Below are positions 1 through 12,441 of a stretch of 64,000 nucleotides of DNA, piece by piece. The number at the start of each line of letters is the position of its first letter. Position 1 is the first letter of the stretch. Source of the stretch: Trichosporon coremiiforme (taxonomy: Eukaryota; Basidiomycota; Tremellomycetes; Trichosporonales; Trichosporonaceae); assembly GCA_039545355.1 (NCBI GenBank), contig BCJJ01000001.1, positions 866,570-930,569 on the forward strand, read 5' to 3'. The notes below the pieces were generated by a model, which was not told the DNA's origin, ran no database searches, and saw nothing but the letters and a program-made list of their open reading frames with translations. The position numbers and the translations under genes are program-made.

Positions 1-682
1 TCGTGGTGCTGTGGAGGGATGGCTGAGAACTTGTCGATCTTCATGTCCGTGATGCTGAGCAAATAATCCTGAGAAGCGAAGTCCCGAAGCTCAAACGAAT
101 CCAGGTCGGCCGTTCCCTCCTTGACAGTTGACAAAGTCTGTGCCTGAGATCTCAGAGCCTCTTCGTTCGGCCTGCAACCGTCAATAGACCGCCAACCACA
201 TGCTGCACTTACGCTTTCGTCTTCACCGGGACTTGCCAATTGATGTGGTCAATGGTCACCGAGCTCGAGGGGTCCGACACATTGGCAAGAGCCACCCTCC
301 AACAGCGGGCACCATCGTTCTCAAACAGAGCGAGTAATCCGCTTGGCGGAACGGGGTCATTCAGCCACTCCCACCTCTTGCTGGCGGCATTGGTTGCCCC
401 CCACCAGGACCTGAATCACGTCGTGTTGAGGGGGACGTTCTGGATGGAGCCATACGGGGCGAACTCATTCCCAACCGCACGCAGCAGCTCCACATCGTCA
501 ATTGGGAACGATTGGTTTCTGAAGATGAGAGCTCCCGTGTCCAGGTTCATGTCCCATTTGGACTGCAAGACTTGAGGGGACCATCCGGTGAGATTCATGG
601 AGATGGAGAATGCGACGTCTGCCTCCGAGGCTCCCATGACGCCATGTAACAGGCCAGCAAGCGCAGCGATGGCGACCAGCAT
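1..682 (-). CDS. secreted protein of unknown function, 3' end cut by the window, in-frame TGA
   Basis: Exons 682..213 and 171..1 (minus strand); the 41-nt intron 172..212 starts GTAAGT and ends TTGCAG with a TTGAC branch site. I chose the ATG at 682 because it opens a hydrophobic signal-peptide-like stretch (MLVAIAALAGLLHGVMGA) and is followed by several N-glycosylation sequons (NLT, NQS, NVS), suggesting a secreted or wall protein. An in-frame TGA lies at 416-418; the frame stays open and protein-like on both sides and across the intron to the window edge. It may be a pseudogene, a read-through case, a sequencing error or a missed intron; no canonical intron removes it in frame. No family recognised. 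Confidence 0.5.
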
Positions 683-2614
683 TATGTTGCCACGCAGTCG
701 GGAAGCTAGATGTCGAAAACCAAAGAGAGTAATGGACAGATAAGAAAAGAATGTGATGGAGGGGAAAGAAACGGCAAGAATGCGAATGAGCAGGCTGCCA
801 ATGAAGAGCGCGTGCTCGGCGGACTGCACTGCGCAATGTTCAGTTACCTTCGCTAAGGCGCACTTGTCATGGACAGCCTGGACACCATATGACGGCCTTG
901 CAAGGCCGATAGTGCACCTTAATCTGAAGCTTCCTGTGGTGCCAGAGCTCGAAGCAGTGCTGCGCCTACGCGAGAGGAAGAGTGAAGGATCGACAGATCG
1001 CTCATCAGGCGCTATGCCCTTGGGCGCCGCGTACACCACGGCTCTGGGAACTGCACAGCTCATGTAGCTGTTGCGTACAACTACCTCTGCTTTTATGCGC
1101 ATTGTGAATCGTCCTGGTGTGCACTATCAAACTTACTGCAGCGGAGGACGTTGAAGCAAGTTGCCACGTCTGTGTCGTCGGGGAATTGTGCGCGGGCGTG
1201 CCTCGTCCGCGGGTCGTAATCGTCGGAACTGGGGATCTAAGATGGCCAAATTGATTCAGACCGCCAGACCGGACAGGTCACCCGCCAGTCGACGAACAAG
1301 AATAATCCACCGGATATTGTTAGGCTGTGGTCCTCCCCCCGCGCCACCTCGGCAACGTGTCACCTGTGCATGCATCGCATTTAGCCAGTTCGGAAGGGCT
1401 AGAATGAAACGAAGCATGGTTGCCCAAGCCCTGCGTACCTACGTCCTTCCCTGTACCAGCTAGGGTCACCCAAGCCATCATAGTCTGAGAAGAGGTTGCG
1501 ACTGAAAGGTCCAAGAGGTTTCACAGGGGTGCAATTTCGTGTTTCGACGCCATGACACAGCTCACTGACCCCGATGGACGTAGGTTAAGCACCATTGCTG
1601 TACTTTAGTCTTTGAATGGGCCTGAAGAGCCTTGCTCAGCTCGTCGTAAGTGAAGGTCGCGAGAGCCATGGCGTCCCAGAAGTGACGAGAGGACTGTTCA
1701 CGCAAAGAGCGTTCAGAGTGCCGCTGAAATTTCAAGGCCGCGGGGTCCACAGCGGGCATCTGCTGACCGCGATACTTAACTTCCAGGTCCGCCTGAATCG
1801 CCTCAGAACTTTAAGGCTTCCTCCGCACCACGCGGCAAGCATGCTCGACAGTCCAACGCGGGGAACACAGGCTGCAGTGGCCACGAACTTGCCTGCACAG
1901 CATGAATGGATGTTGTCCCGATATCCCGACATCCCTACATCCCGGGTGTGCGCTCTAAGGAGATTAAATGCAATTTGCACCGCAGAACTCCTCGAAACGA
2001 GACTGCGACGACCAGTGGCAGCGAGCCCCTCATGGAACACAGCTGCAAGTGAGGATCGATATAAGGTGCAGAAACTTGCATATGCCACTCGAGATAGCAC
2101 CCTGCAAGTGCAAGCGTGAGGCAGCTCTCCAGAGAATCGGCGATCAACCCGGGAAGACGTTGACACGCCCACGTATCGGTGGATGTTCGAAGTCCACATG
2201 ATCACATCGACCAGCGCTTTGCCGGCCGCTGCTGGACAGTCCGGTGCTGTCTGTGAAGATCTGCCGCTAACCGCGGCTGCGGAGCACGGCATGCGCGCCG
2301 CACGGCCTTGACGCTTGTTAAGCCGCCAAGCCAACATCGCCTCGACTCCGTCGACAATCCGTCGACTCAAGTACTGGCTTACGTAACTGCATCCCGGCCA
2401 ACTCCGTCAGCCAGAGACGCTTCATGACTCGCCGGCGCCCACCGATGACTGGCGAAAGCCGACCTTGGAGTCAGTGCGTCACCGCGGACTCCCTCGTACC
2501 TTTGTTGCGGTCTGGAATCTCCTGACTTTTATTGTCTCTTGCTCGCGTTACCGGACAATCACCAGATCAGGTACATTGACATACCACCTGAACACAACAG
2601 CACAGATAAACGCA
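683..2614. other. 1.9 kb without a recognisable gene
   Basis: Upstream region of both the leftmost minus-strand gene and the GNAT gene. The open frames here, including a 212-codon minus-strand frame at 1732-2370, lack splice-supported continuation, have erratic composition and match no family I know. I see no tRNA, repeat or transposon signature. Confidence 0.5.
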
Positions 2615-3441
2615 ATGGTCACGATCACTCGCCTCCAACCCAAGGACACGCTCCAGGAGACCTACAACTCGCCTGAGGTCAAGAACGCAGCCAAGACGCT
2701 CGTGATGTCCTTTTCGACTGATGATGTCACTAAAGCGCTCAACGGCGATGACCCCAACATCGGCAGCCTCCGGATGCTCGCCAGCACGACTACGGCCGTG
2801 ATGGACCTCGAGGTGTACGTCGCGAACCCCGACGGCGTCGACCCCGCTGAGGTCGCTGGCGCCGTCATGCTCATGAAGCAGCCCGGAATCGAGCACGGCA
2901 AGTCGTAAGTTTACTCTCCTTCCGGACGCCGGATCCGCACAAGCCTCCTGATAGGCATGGATAAGGCGCTAGAAAGCGATGGGATGAGGAGCTGATGCCT
3001 CCACCAGGGCGAACGCGAAGGGCCCGCATTCGGCCAAGTGCGATGTGGTCATGGAGCAGAGGCCGGAGCTGCAGAAGGCGTTTAAGGACATCGTTGCCTT
3101 CTTTGACCACCTCGAAAAGAAGGCTTTCGGCCCCGAGGCCGTCACGCCGACATACTACATCTCGCACCTGGGGACGCTACCTAACTACCAGCGCAAGGGC
3201 CTGGCTGGTGCGCTCCTCAACATGGCGAAGCAGAGGGCCAAGGCCGAGGGCAAGACGCTTACCCTACTTACCATGACGGAGCCGAATGTGAGTTCACGAC
3301 GAAGAGGAGGAAGTCGCTGACGGATATCAGGTCAAGTACTACGAGAAGTTTGGATTCAAGAACCTCTACTACGAGGAGATTACCCTCAACGGCATCCCGA
3401 CGCAGTGGTGGGTCATGGCTGTTGACCCCAAGGACAGTTAG
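2615..3441 (+). CDS. GNAT-family N-acetyltransferase
   Basis: Exons 2615..2904, 3008..3287 and 3331..3441 give 226 residues; introns start GTAAGT and GTGAGT and end CAG. The C-terminal half carries GNAT motif A, PNYQRKGLAGALLNMAKQ, an R/Q-x-x-G-x-G/A acetyl-CoA loop, followed by a beta strand ending TMTEPN and the helix VKYYEKFGFKN typical of motif B. GNAT enzymes move the acetyl group of acetyl-CoA to an amine; the substrate cannot be told. There is no targeting signal, so a cytosolic or nuclear location is likely. The start is the first ATG in frame with the conserved exons. It converges with the mS38 gene 254 bp downstream. Confidence 0.85.
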
Positions 3442-3695
3442 AATTCTACCTTTCTTAGATTTCTTAGAATTTTACCAACTTTCGTCGCCTATCATGCTCA
3501 GTACTGGCGCAGCAGTCACGCGGCGTTCGGGACGGGGCATGTTCCTTGACACAATCGTGATCGACAAGTGCCAGCTCTTCCTCCTCCGTTGAAGCAAGAA
3601 CACACCTGCCTGCCTGCTCTGCTGCCACCTGCCGGAGCCATGAAATATGCATGAAGGGTGGTTAGTCTACGAGGATGGAAGATGCAGGGAGACGT

Positions 3696-4546
3696 TTACT
3701 TGCGGAGACGCTTACGCTCAGCCCTGGTCGCCTAGCATGTCAATTGGGCACAAAATTCACTGGACATACCTTTCTCCTCTTCTTGTGCTTGTGCTTCGAC
3801 ATCTTCTTCTGCCTCTTTCGCCTAACCGAGTCCATCGAAACCTCGAAGTCCTCCTCAGTCTCGACCGACATGCGAGCAAGAAGTCCGTCGAGACCGGCCA
3901 GAGCGTCCTTCATGGCGGCCTGGTCGACCTTCTCAACCTCAGCGACGCGGCGCGAGCTGGCGCCAAGGTTCGACATGACCAGCTCCCATTCAAAGTCGGC
4001 CTTAGCCTTAACGGCCTCGGCGGCCTTCTCGAGGTCGGAAGCGACGTGAGCGTCGGCGTTCACGTCAACGAGGAACGAACGGGGAGCGAACGAGCCGAGG
4101 TTCGAGCTAAGGGCGGGGTGAGCGAGCGCGCTCGTGACGGCGAGGTGGTCTCCAACCATAGAGCTGGTCTTCGGGAGCTCGGCGAGGGGGTTTCCAAGCT
4201 TAGGGGCCTCGAAGAGCGGCGACTCGGGCATCTTCTTAGCGTAGTGCGAGACGCCGAGCGGGACCGGGAGCGGCATGTGGCCGTTGAGGCCCATGTGCAG
4301 ACCAGCCTGGAAGGGGTACAGCGGGGCAGGGTTCCAGGCAGGCTTAGACATGTAGGGCGTCTCGGACGAGAACTCCATGGGGCGGATAGCGCCCCGACGG
4401 AGGCGGCGGCCATGCGTTGGCTCGGAAGAAGCGGGGGCAAGGTCGGCCTTGACGCGGCGAGGGACGCAGCGGACGGGGCGAGAGCGACCTCGCGTCGCCG
4501 GCTTGACGCTGGCCTCGGCGACGTGGTTGAGGCGTCGCAGAAGCAT
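3696..4546 (-). CDS. COX24: mitochondrial small ribosomal subunit protein mS38 (Cox24)
   Basis: Exons 4546..3770 and 3731..3696 give 270 residues; the 38-nt intron starts GTATGT and ends CTAG with an ATTGAC branch site. The C terminus, MDSVRRKRQKKMSKHKHKK followed by RRKATRAERKRLRK, is the highly basic signature of mS38/Cox24, which binds mitochondrial 12S-type rRNA and in yeast is needed for COX1 and other mitochondrial translation. The last 11 residues are recovered only by splicing. The N terminus (MLLRRLNHV, rich in Arg, no acidic residue) looks like a mitochondrial presequence and sets the start. The middle is poorly conserved, as usual for the family. It is divergent from TRM8 across 236 bp. 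Confidence 0.8.
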
Positions 4547-4782
4547 CGTGGTGATCGTGGTTAGGTGGCAAAGATGGCGGAACTGCTGCTGAAACGCAAA
4601 GAGAAGGCGAGGTCCTTGCAAACCGAGTGCAAAGGGTCCAGCGGAATCAATCGGGCAGTTGCTCACCGTTTTGGCGCCACGTGGCGTGCCTAACACGTGA
4701 CACTAAATGTCGAGATTTCGAGTTCACGATTGTTGGGTTCGACCTGCAGTCAAGTATCCTTGTCCAAAACGTCACATCCGAT
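4547..4782. promoter_or_regulatory. shared divergent promoter of mS38 and TRM8
   Basis: Only 236 bp separate the two divergent start codons, so both genes must use this stretch. Both serve translation (mitoribosome and tRNA modification), so shared control is plausible but inferred. No specific binding site is assigned. Confidence 0.5.
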
Positions 4783-6291
<1,509 letters not shown>

Positions 6292-6951
6292 TCAGCGCAC
6301 GTCAGATGCAGTAAATAGGCAATGAGTTCTGCCGGGCAGGCACAGCAACGCCCTGGCGGTGCACTCGGCGCGTGCGTAGTACTCAGCGCATAGGCTGTTC
6401 CTCTGCAGTCCGAGATTCTCCATCGTCAACTCATCCGACACACTGTAGGGAAGGCAGGGGAAGGAGAGTCTCGCGTTGGGTTGCCTGCTCGGGTATTTGT
6501 GTCACTCACCCGACGTTGCCAGCAACCTGTCCGATGATGGTGCACAAGTCCTCCTCGTACCGGCCGACCCAGTCCTTCCCCGTATACAGGTGCAGGCTGG
6601 TCGTGTCACCGCTGGAGTCGCGGCTGATGGACGATGGCCACACTGATGTCAACTCTTTGCGGGCAACAGCGTAGCTTGGGAGGGAGGAAAATCCGTCAGA
6701 CATGTCTAATGGGCATTCATGGTCAGAAACTCGAATAGGCCTTACATGGTCATCACTGGATTGCCCGAATGATGAAGCGAGATTGACACTCACAGCCTTC
6801 CTGGAGCATGTAGTCAAGGATGTATTTCTCGAGCTTCACCCACTCTGCTCCGTCAAGGGCATATTCGAAGGAGAAAGTTGTGCACTGCGCGTCAGCTTTC
6901 ATGGTTGCGTTATGGGCAGCTCACCGCCTGCGGCGAGATCCAGTAAGACAT
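6292..6951 (-). CDS. small four-exon protein of unknown function
   Basis: Exons 6951..6925, 6884..6794, 6705..6510 and 6442..6292 give 154 residues, beginning MSYWISPQACTTFSFEYALD. The introns (40, 88 and 67 nt) all start GTGAG and end AG, and all four exons keep one frame, which supports a real gene. If the last intron is retained the protein stops at 6506 after 105 residues (...QVAGNVG). I recognise no domain; the N-terminal part has an aromatic-rich stretch and a helix (WVKLEKYILDYMLQEG). The product is probably soluble, with no signal peptide or membrane span. The last exon is Cys- and Ala-rich and less certain than the first three. Confidence 0.5.
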
Positions 6952-7899
6952 GGCGAGAGGTTAGGAGTAAAGAGTGAGGGGCCCAGAACCAGCTGGGCGA
7001 AGGTGAACAAGGGGGGGGGCAAACTGTCAGAGCAGGAAGCTGTAAACAGGAGGAAGGTGAATGTCAAATATCAGAAATGTTGGACGCCCGCGGCGCACCA
7101 GCTTATATGCGCGCAGTGCTCTGCGATTGAGTCATCATGACGGGACAGAGGGACAGAAGGGGCACCAAGGGCAACGGGGTGAACGGTGCACGCCGGAAAC
7201 TGCTAAGAGTGACAAGACCTCTCGCGCCGCTGACGCATCACGTGCGCTGACGCGGGCGCATGTGTCTCCCGTGTTGCATGTCTCTCAAACGTTCCTTGCT
7301 CTCGCGCACTAGGGCACTGTCTAAGCTTGTGTCACGAGGACACAACAGAGACGCTCCGTGCACCCGTCTGTGCGCTCCTGGTGTGTGAGGTGCGGTCGTG
7401 TGCGTCGACCCTGTCAGTCTTCCCCATCGGACGTTGGCCAACGACTGAGCTGCGCATGTTATGGCGCTTTGTTTTTAGTGCGACGGCGTCCGCTCTGTCT
7501 TGCACCACGTCAAAAGAGCCCCAAAGTTTGGGGCCATCTGGCGCAGTGGCATCGAGAACACCTGCCACTGCGCCACACTCATGTATGCTAGTCACCTTCT
7601 GTCACGGTACCAGGCTACATTCCTTCCTGGCGTCCGAAACTATACGCATGGCTCTACAGATATCGAACCGCCCCTATTGTTCTTGAGGCGGTAGCCTCCC
7701 AGATCGGCAAGGGCCCCCGAGAATCGATCGACGTTAGCCTCCACCCCCGGAAGTCATTGCATCGCCCCTTAATATCGCACGCCTGGCACCCACTCTTGGC
7801 AGCGAACGTGCACAGAGACAATGATGAAGCCCATAAATGCATACAAAAACAATGCGTCTAAGATTGGAGATGGAGACGGAACACTGGGACTGACCGGAA
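6952..7899. other. intergenic region upstream of the orphan gene, downstream of UTP14
   Basis: About 950 bp without a convincing gene. It has a run of nine G at about 7010-7018. A 21-nt stretch at 7567-7587 matches 8028-8048 inside UTP14 at 20 of 21 positions. The short open frames here have no support. Confidence 0.4.
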
Positions 7900-10811
7900 C
7901 TAGAAAAGCTTGCGAATCGGCTCGACAATGGCGCCGGGCTTCTTCGTGACACGCGGCAGTGTGCCGCGCTGGAACGCGGCGCGCGAGTTGAACTCGCTTC
8001 CGATGTTGGCCGCCATAGCGGCCTCGTACTGCGCCACACTCGTGTATGGATACGGCAGGTCCGTGGGGAGGAAGCGGGCCGCCTTCTTGTCCTTCTTCTC
8101 CGTGATGATGACGTTTGCCCGCCCGGCATCCTTGCGGTCCTCCGCGGCGACGCCAGCCGTCTTCTTGAGGAACTTCGGGTTCGTCTTCCGCTTCTTCGCG
8201 CCCTTGCCGCCCCACGAGCCCCAACCAGGCAGAGTCGTATCGACCGTTTGCGGCGCATCGGCCGCAATCAGAGCAGCCTTCTCGCGGGCAAAGTCCTCGA
8301 CGACGTTGTCGCCGGCAAACGCCTCAGCCACGAGCTCGCGCTGCGTGAAGGCCTTGGGGCCGTTGCCAGTGACGGGGAGAAGATCGGCGTCGGAGTCCGA
8401 GTCTGAGTCAGAGTCGGCGGCTCGTCGCTTGTTAGACGTGGCAGTCTTGGCTTGCTCAGTCGAAACGTCGGACTTCACCTTAAGGATGGACTTCGGCGCC
8501 TTGGTCTCGGCAGCCTTGGGAGCCTGTGCGGTCTTCTCAGCCTTCTTGGACGCCTTGGACGCTGTGGGAGCCGCAAGGGAGATCTCGACCTCGTCATCGT
8601 CCTTGACCTGAGCAGCCTTCTTGAGCTTGCCGACAGCCTTGGACTCAGCCGAAGTAGTAAGCTTGTTGCGTTTTCGAGAGGGACCAGAGTTGGTGCCGTC
8701 GAGCCAAGGGTTGACGTCGCCGAATACTCCGACAGCGGGAGAGGGAGAGCGGGAGCGAGCCTTGGTAGCAGCGCCCCCGTTGGCAGCCGACACGGCAGTA
8801 TTCTTGGCCTTCGCAGGCTTGTCGTCGTCTCCGGCACGGCCGAAGACCATGCGGCCCTCTCCCAGCTTCAGGACCTCTGCCTCGTCAGAGTCACTGCCGC
8901 TGTCGCTGTCGTCACCGAACATCTCCAGGTCGCGACGCAGGTTGGCCTCCTCCTCGGCAACCTTCTTCATCTCGCGCTCCTCAGCCTTCTTCATGAAGGC
9001 CATCTGCATGAGACCCTTCTTCTGCGGAACCTCGGGCAGCTTGCTGTCGAGCTTGGAGAGTTGGTCGAACGCGCGGGTCTTGATAGCCTCCTCGTCGCTA
9101 TCGTCCTCAGAATCAGATGACTCGCTCTCGGAGCCATCCTTAGCGTGGACCTTGGCGCGCAGCCTGTCGCGCATGTCGAACATGTCCTGACGAGCTTCCA
9201 TAGCCTCGTCGGTGGGGGCGGCATTGGATGCCCAGCGGTTGCGTGCTGAGTGACGCTGAGTGGCACGCTCGAGAGCACGCTCGCGGTCAAGTCGCTCACG
9301 CTCCTCGGCAGCAGCCTCAGGGTCCAGTCGCTCAAGGTCCTCGAGGCTGGGACCGTCACCAGCAGCCTTCGCCTCACGCTTACGCTTGAGCTTGCGGAAC
9401 GTCTTCGACTTGATCTTCGCGACACGCTTCGCCTTAGCCTCGGCGCGGAACATGAGTTCACGCTGGTGACGGAGCTCGGCACGGCGAGTGGCGATCTCCT
9501 CTGGGCTCAGGTCCTGTCCACGAAGGGCAGCATCCTCGGCGGCAGTGACACCAGAGTCGGTCAGATTCGCCTTCGCGAGGAGAGCTTGGACGGCGGATTC
9601 GTGCTCGTTTTCGGGCTTGAAGGTGGCGACGACCTCACCGGACGACTTGACGCCCCCGCGCTCAGTGGCTTGCAGAGGGAAGGACAGGTGCTCCGCCTCC
9701 TTAACGCGCTTCATGAGCGTCGACCACTTCTGTCCCTCCTGCTTAGTCTGCTCGTAGGCAGCCTCTCGATCCAATCGCTCCTGCACACGAGTGGGGAGGG
9801 GAGCAGCGAGGACCCCGCCCTTCAGGACGGAAGTGGACTTGTTCTCCTTCTTCGATGGCAGGAGGCTCGAGGCGCCAGCGAGACCCGGGGCAGATGCGAT
9901 GAGAGATGACAGGTCGACCTTATTCTCTGCTCCAGTTAGCACATGCAGCAGGCGATGACTTACGGTTCTTCAAGGCGAGGTCACCACCGTCGGCAAGACC
10001 AGGGCCCTTGGCCACCGGCAGGACTCGTCGCTTCCTCTCGGCCACTGGCTGACCCTTGCTCTTCTTGTCTTCAGCAGCCAGGTTGTCCACAAACGCATCC
10101 AGTCCGTCTAGGTCCTCGTCCGAGTCATCAGAAAGATCAGAGGGGAGTTCTGGGTCCTCGAACATATCCTCGTCTTCCTCCTCGTCGTCGTCGTCCTCAT
10201 CTTCATCGTCCTCGTCGTCGTCCTCATCGTCATCTCCCTCCTCCTCAGGGAAGGCAGATTTGAACGCGGTCTTCGGTGATCTCTCAACTTCGGGGTCGCT
10301 CTCCTCGTCGTCGGTTTCATCGAGGTTGATCTTCAGCGGCTTCGCAGGCTGGGGTCAGTGCCGAAGTCGTTCACCAGCTTACCTTCAGGACCTCCTCTTT
10401 GCCCTTGCCCTTCTTGCCCTTGCCCTTCTCCAGTTTCCGGAAAGCATCTCCCCACCGCTCCTCATCGCTTCCCTCACTGTCCCAAGCGTCATCTGACTCG
10501 ACATCCTCGTCGTCGCTGTCGAGAACGTCGGCCTTGTCGTCTCCGGCAATCATCATGGCGACCTTGCGAATACGGGCGTTCATGTCGTCCTCGTCCTCAT
10601 CGTCGATTCGCCTAGCTCCGCCGACTTTCTCCTCGCGCGTGAGGGCGAACTTGGACTCGGCGGTACGGTGTCGCTTCGGGAGCTCCTGCTCGAAGGTGTA
10701 TGCGTCGTCGACATTGTCGCGGACCTTGCCCTTTCCGTTGGGCTTGGACTTCTTCTTCCCCTCGGTTGAGGCGCTGAAAACGGCACTCGCTCTGGAGTTC
10801 TTGCGCGCCAT
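7900..10811 (-). CDS. UTP14: U3 snoRNP / small-subunit processome protein Utp14
   Basis: Exons 10811..10383, 10348..9964 and 9926..7900 give about 946 residues; the introns are only 34 and 37 nt. Utp14 is a nucleolar scaffold of the 90S pre-ribosome that activates the helicase Dhr1 for U3 release from 18S pre-rRNA. The sequence shows the expected acidic, Asp/Glu-rich N-terminal third (long D/E runs encoded at 10165-10250) and then the Utp14 core, with NKVDLSSLIASAPGLAG, the helical block around SKTFRKLKRKREAKAAGD, FMKKAEEREMKK and the C-terminal GWGSWGGKGAKKRK and RRAAFQRG-like region near the end. The start ATG at 10811 begins MARKNSRAS. It is divergent from ATP16 across 347 bp. Confidence 0.9.
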
Positions 10812-11158
10812 AGTCGGTGTTCGGGTGGTAGTGGTCAAGGTGCAGCGCTGCAATCTGCAGGTGGACGTCATGAACTTCAAAATATTGAGCGGGCGCTAGC
10901 CATGCGGAGTACACGTGGTCACACGTAATTGTCCAGATGTAGTGATAACGGGCGAGCTCGGGTGTCTTCGGCTGGATGCCACAGAGGGAGTTTCGGCGTT
11001 TCAGCGTGCCGTGTCCGTCCTGCTTGCTCCTGGCTGTCGATTCTCCACCATAGCAAGCGTAGCCGAGTGACACCTAGCTCAACCACCTCCCTACTCNGTA
11101 CGTTGANCTCGACGTCGCNNCCTCGANCANTNTCTGACTCGTCNNNCACAGCCCAAAA
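10812..11158. promoter_or_regulatory. divergent promoter of UTP14 and ATP16, with ambiguous bases
   Basis: 347 bp separate the two divergent start codons. Ten N characters are scattered between 11097 and 11146, directly in the presumed ATP16 5' untranslated region, so part of this sequence is of low quality. Confidence 0.6.
11097..11147. other. cluster of ambiguous bases
   Basis: Ten N characters scattered over about 50 bp rather than in one block, immediately upstream of the ATP16 start codon. This looks like low-quality base calls and not a scaffold gap. Confidence 0.9.
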
Positions 11159-12441
11159 ATGTCCGCCCTCCGCCTCTCTTCGTCGTTCCGCGTCGCCGCT
11201 CGCCAGGCCTCGATCGCCCGTGTCGCCCGCCGCGGTTACGCCGACGTTGCGGACGACAAGCTCAAGCTCTCGCTTGTTTCCCCCTCGCAGGTTCGTCTCG
11301 ACTCGCACCGGCCAGAGAAATACAATGCACGATCGAAAGAAGGGAAACGCGGAAGCACTGGAAAGATAGAATGAGGAGAGAAGGCGTTGCGGAAAGTCTG
11401 GAAGTGCGACAGGAGCTGGTTGTGATGGAGACGATTGGGGGTCGGTGATCGGCGTCGGAGTAGCGGAATCGACACCGAAACGTTTGCGACTCCGCGCCGA
11501 TCTCGTTCCCGCGTTCTCCAGAGCTCAGCCTGTTTGTTATTGTTGGAAAGAGATCATTCGGACACGATTGTTGTGGATTTCATGTCGACTTTCAGGGACC
11601 GCTTGCAACGTGCCCCAGACTTTGCTCCGCCTTGACCCATGCTTGCGACTGCGAACCAACCCTCCGCCGACCCTCCGCGCGTTCTGCATTGCGTTCTCCT
11701 GGCCGGAATCGACTTGCTTGTTTACCGGAGTACTGACGTCAGGCTATCTTCTCGTCGCAGGCCGTCACCCAGGTGAACATCCCCGCCGCTACTGGTGACA
11801 TGGGTATCCTCTCGAACCACGTTCCCTCCATCGAGGCTCTCCGCCCCGGTGTCATCGAGGTTATCGAGGAGGGCGGCAAGACCGGCAAGTACTTCGGTGA
11901 GTACAAAGACAGGGCAGCTACGGATACGGATGTCGGACAACTGTCAGGAATCAGGTCTGCGGCGCGGCTTTTCTTGCATCATTGGGTCAGAGATGGGAAC
12001 ATCGTCGGCCGATCTACAACATCCGGAACCGTTTGCAATTTGCAACGCCGTCATCTGTTGTAATGCTGTCGCGTTACTGCAAGACAGATGTGTCGTCTTC
12101 TCGAGCTCCTGAGATCGCCTTATCCATGGCGGCGCCACACGTCTGGTTCGATGCGTTTGAGCTAACCCCAGTCTCGACCGGCTTCGCCACTGTCCACCCC
12201 AACAACACCCTCACCATCAACGCCGTCGAGGCCTACCCCATTGACAAGTTCTCCGCCGACGTGAGTACTTTGCACCAGTTACCGTTTTTGCTGCCCAGGC
12301 TGACCGCAGGCCGTCCGCAACGGTATCTCCGAGGCCCAGAAGGTCCTCGGCTCGTCGGCCTCTGAGCAGGAGAAGGCCGAGGCCCGCATTGAGCTTGAGG
12401 TCTTCGAGGCCATCAACTCGGCCCTCGGCAAGTCGGCCTAA
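11159..12441 (+). CDS. ATP16: mitochondrial F1 ATP synthase subunit delta (ATP16)
   Basis: Exons 11159..11290, 11761..11896, 12172..12260 and 12310..12441 give 162 residues. The product is the central-stalk delta subunit (bacterial epsilon homologue) of mitochondrial F1. Visible are an Arg/Ser-rich presequence (RVAARQASIARVARRGYAD), the beta-sandwich core KLKLSLVSPSQ...VNIPAATGDMGILSNHVP and the helical hairpin EAQKVLGSSASEQEKAEARIELEVFEAINSAL. Introns 1 and 2 are 470 and 275 nt, several times longer than the others in the window. The second exon boundary restores the family motif exactly, so the gene model is secure. Confidence 0.93.

Noticed and set aside
1732..2370. 212-codon minus-strand open frame
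   Set aside because: No family similarity, overlaps several other equally long frames, no splice signals extending it.
7655..7690. minus-strand GGTTCGATATC, resembling a tRNA B box
   Set aside because: No paired T-arm stem and no cloverleaf around it.
8621..9190. Ser-rich plus-strand frame opposite UTP14
   Set aside because: Antisense shadow of the acidic and Lys-rich UTP14 coding sequence.
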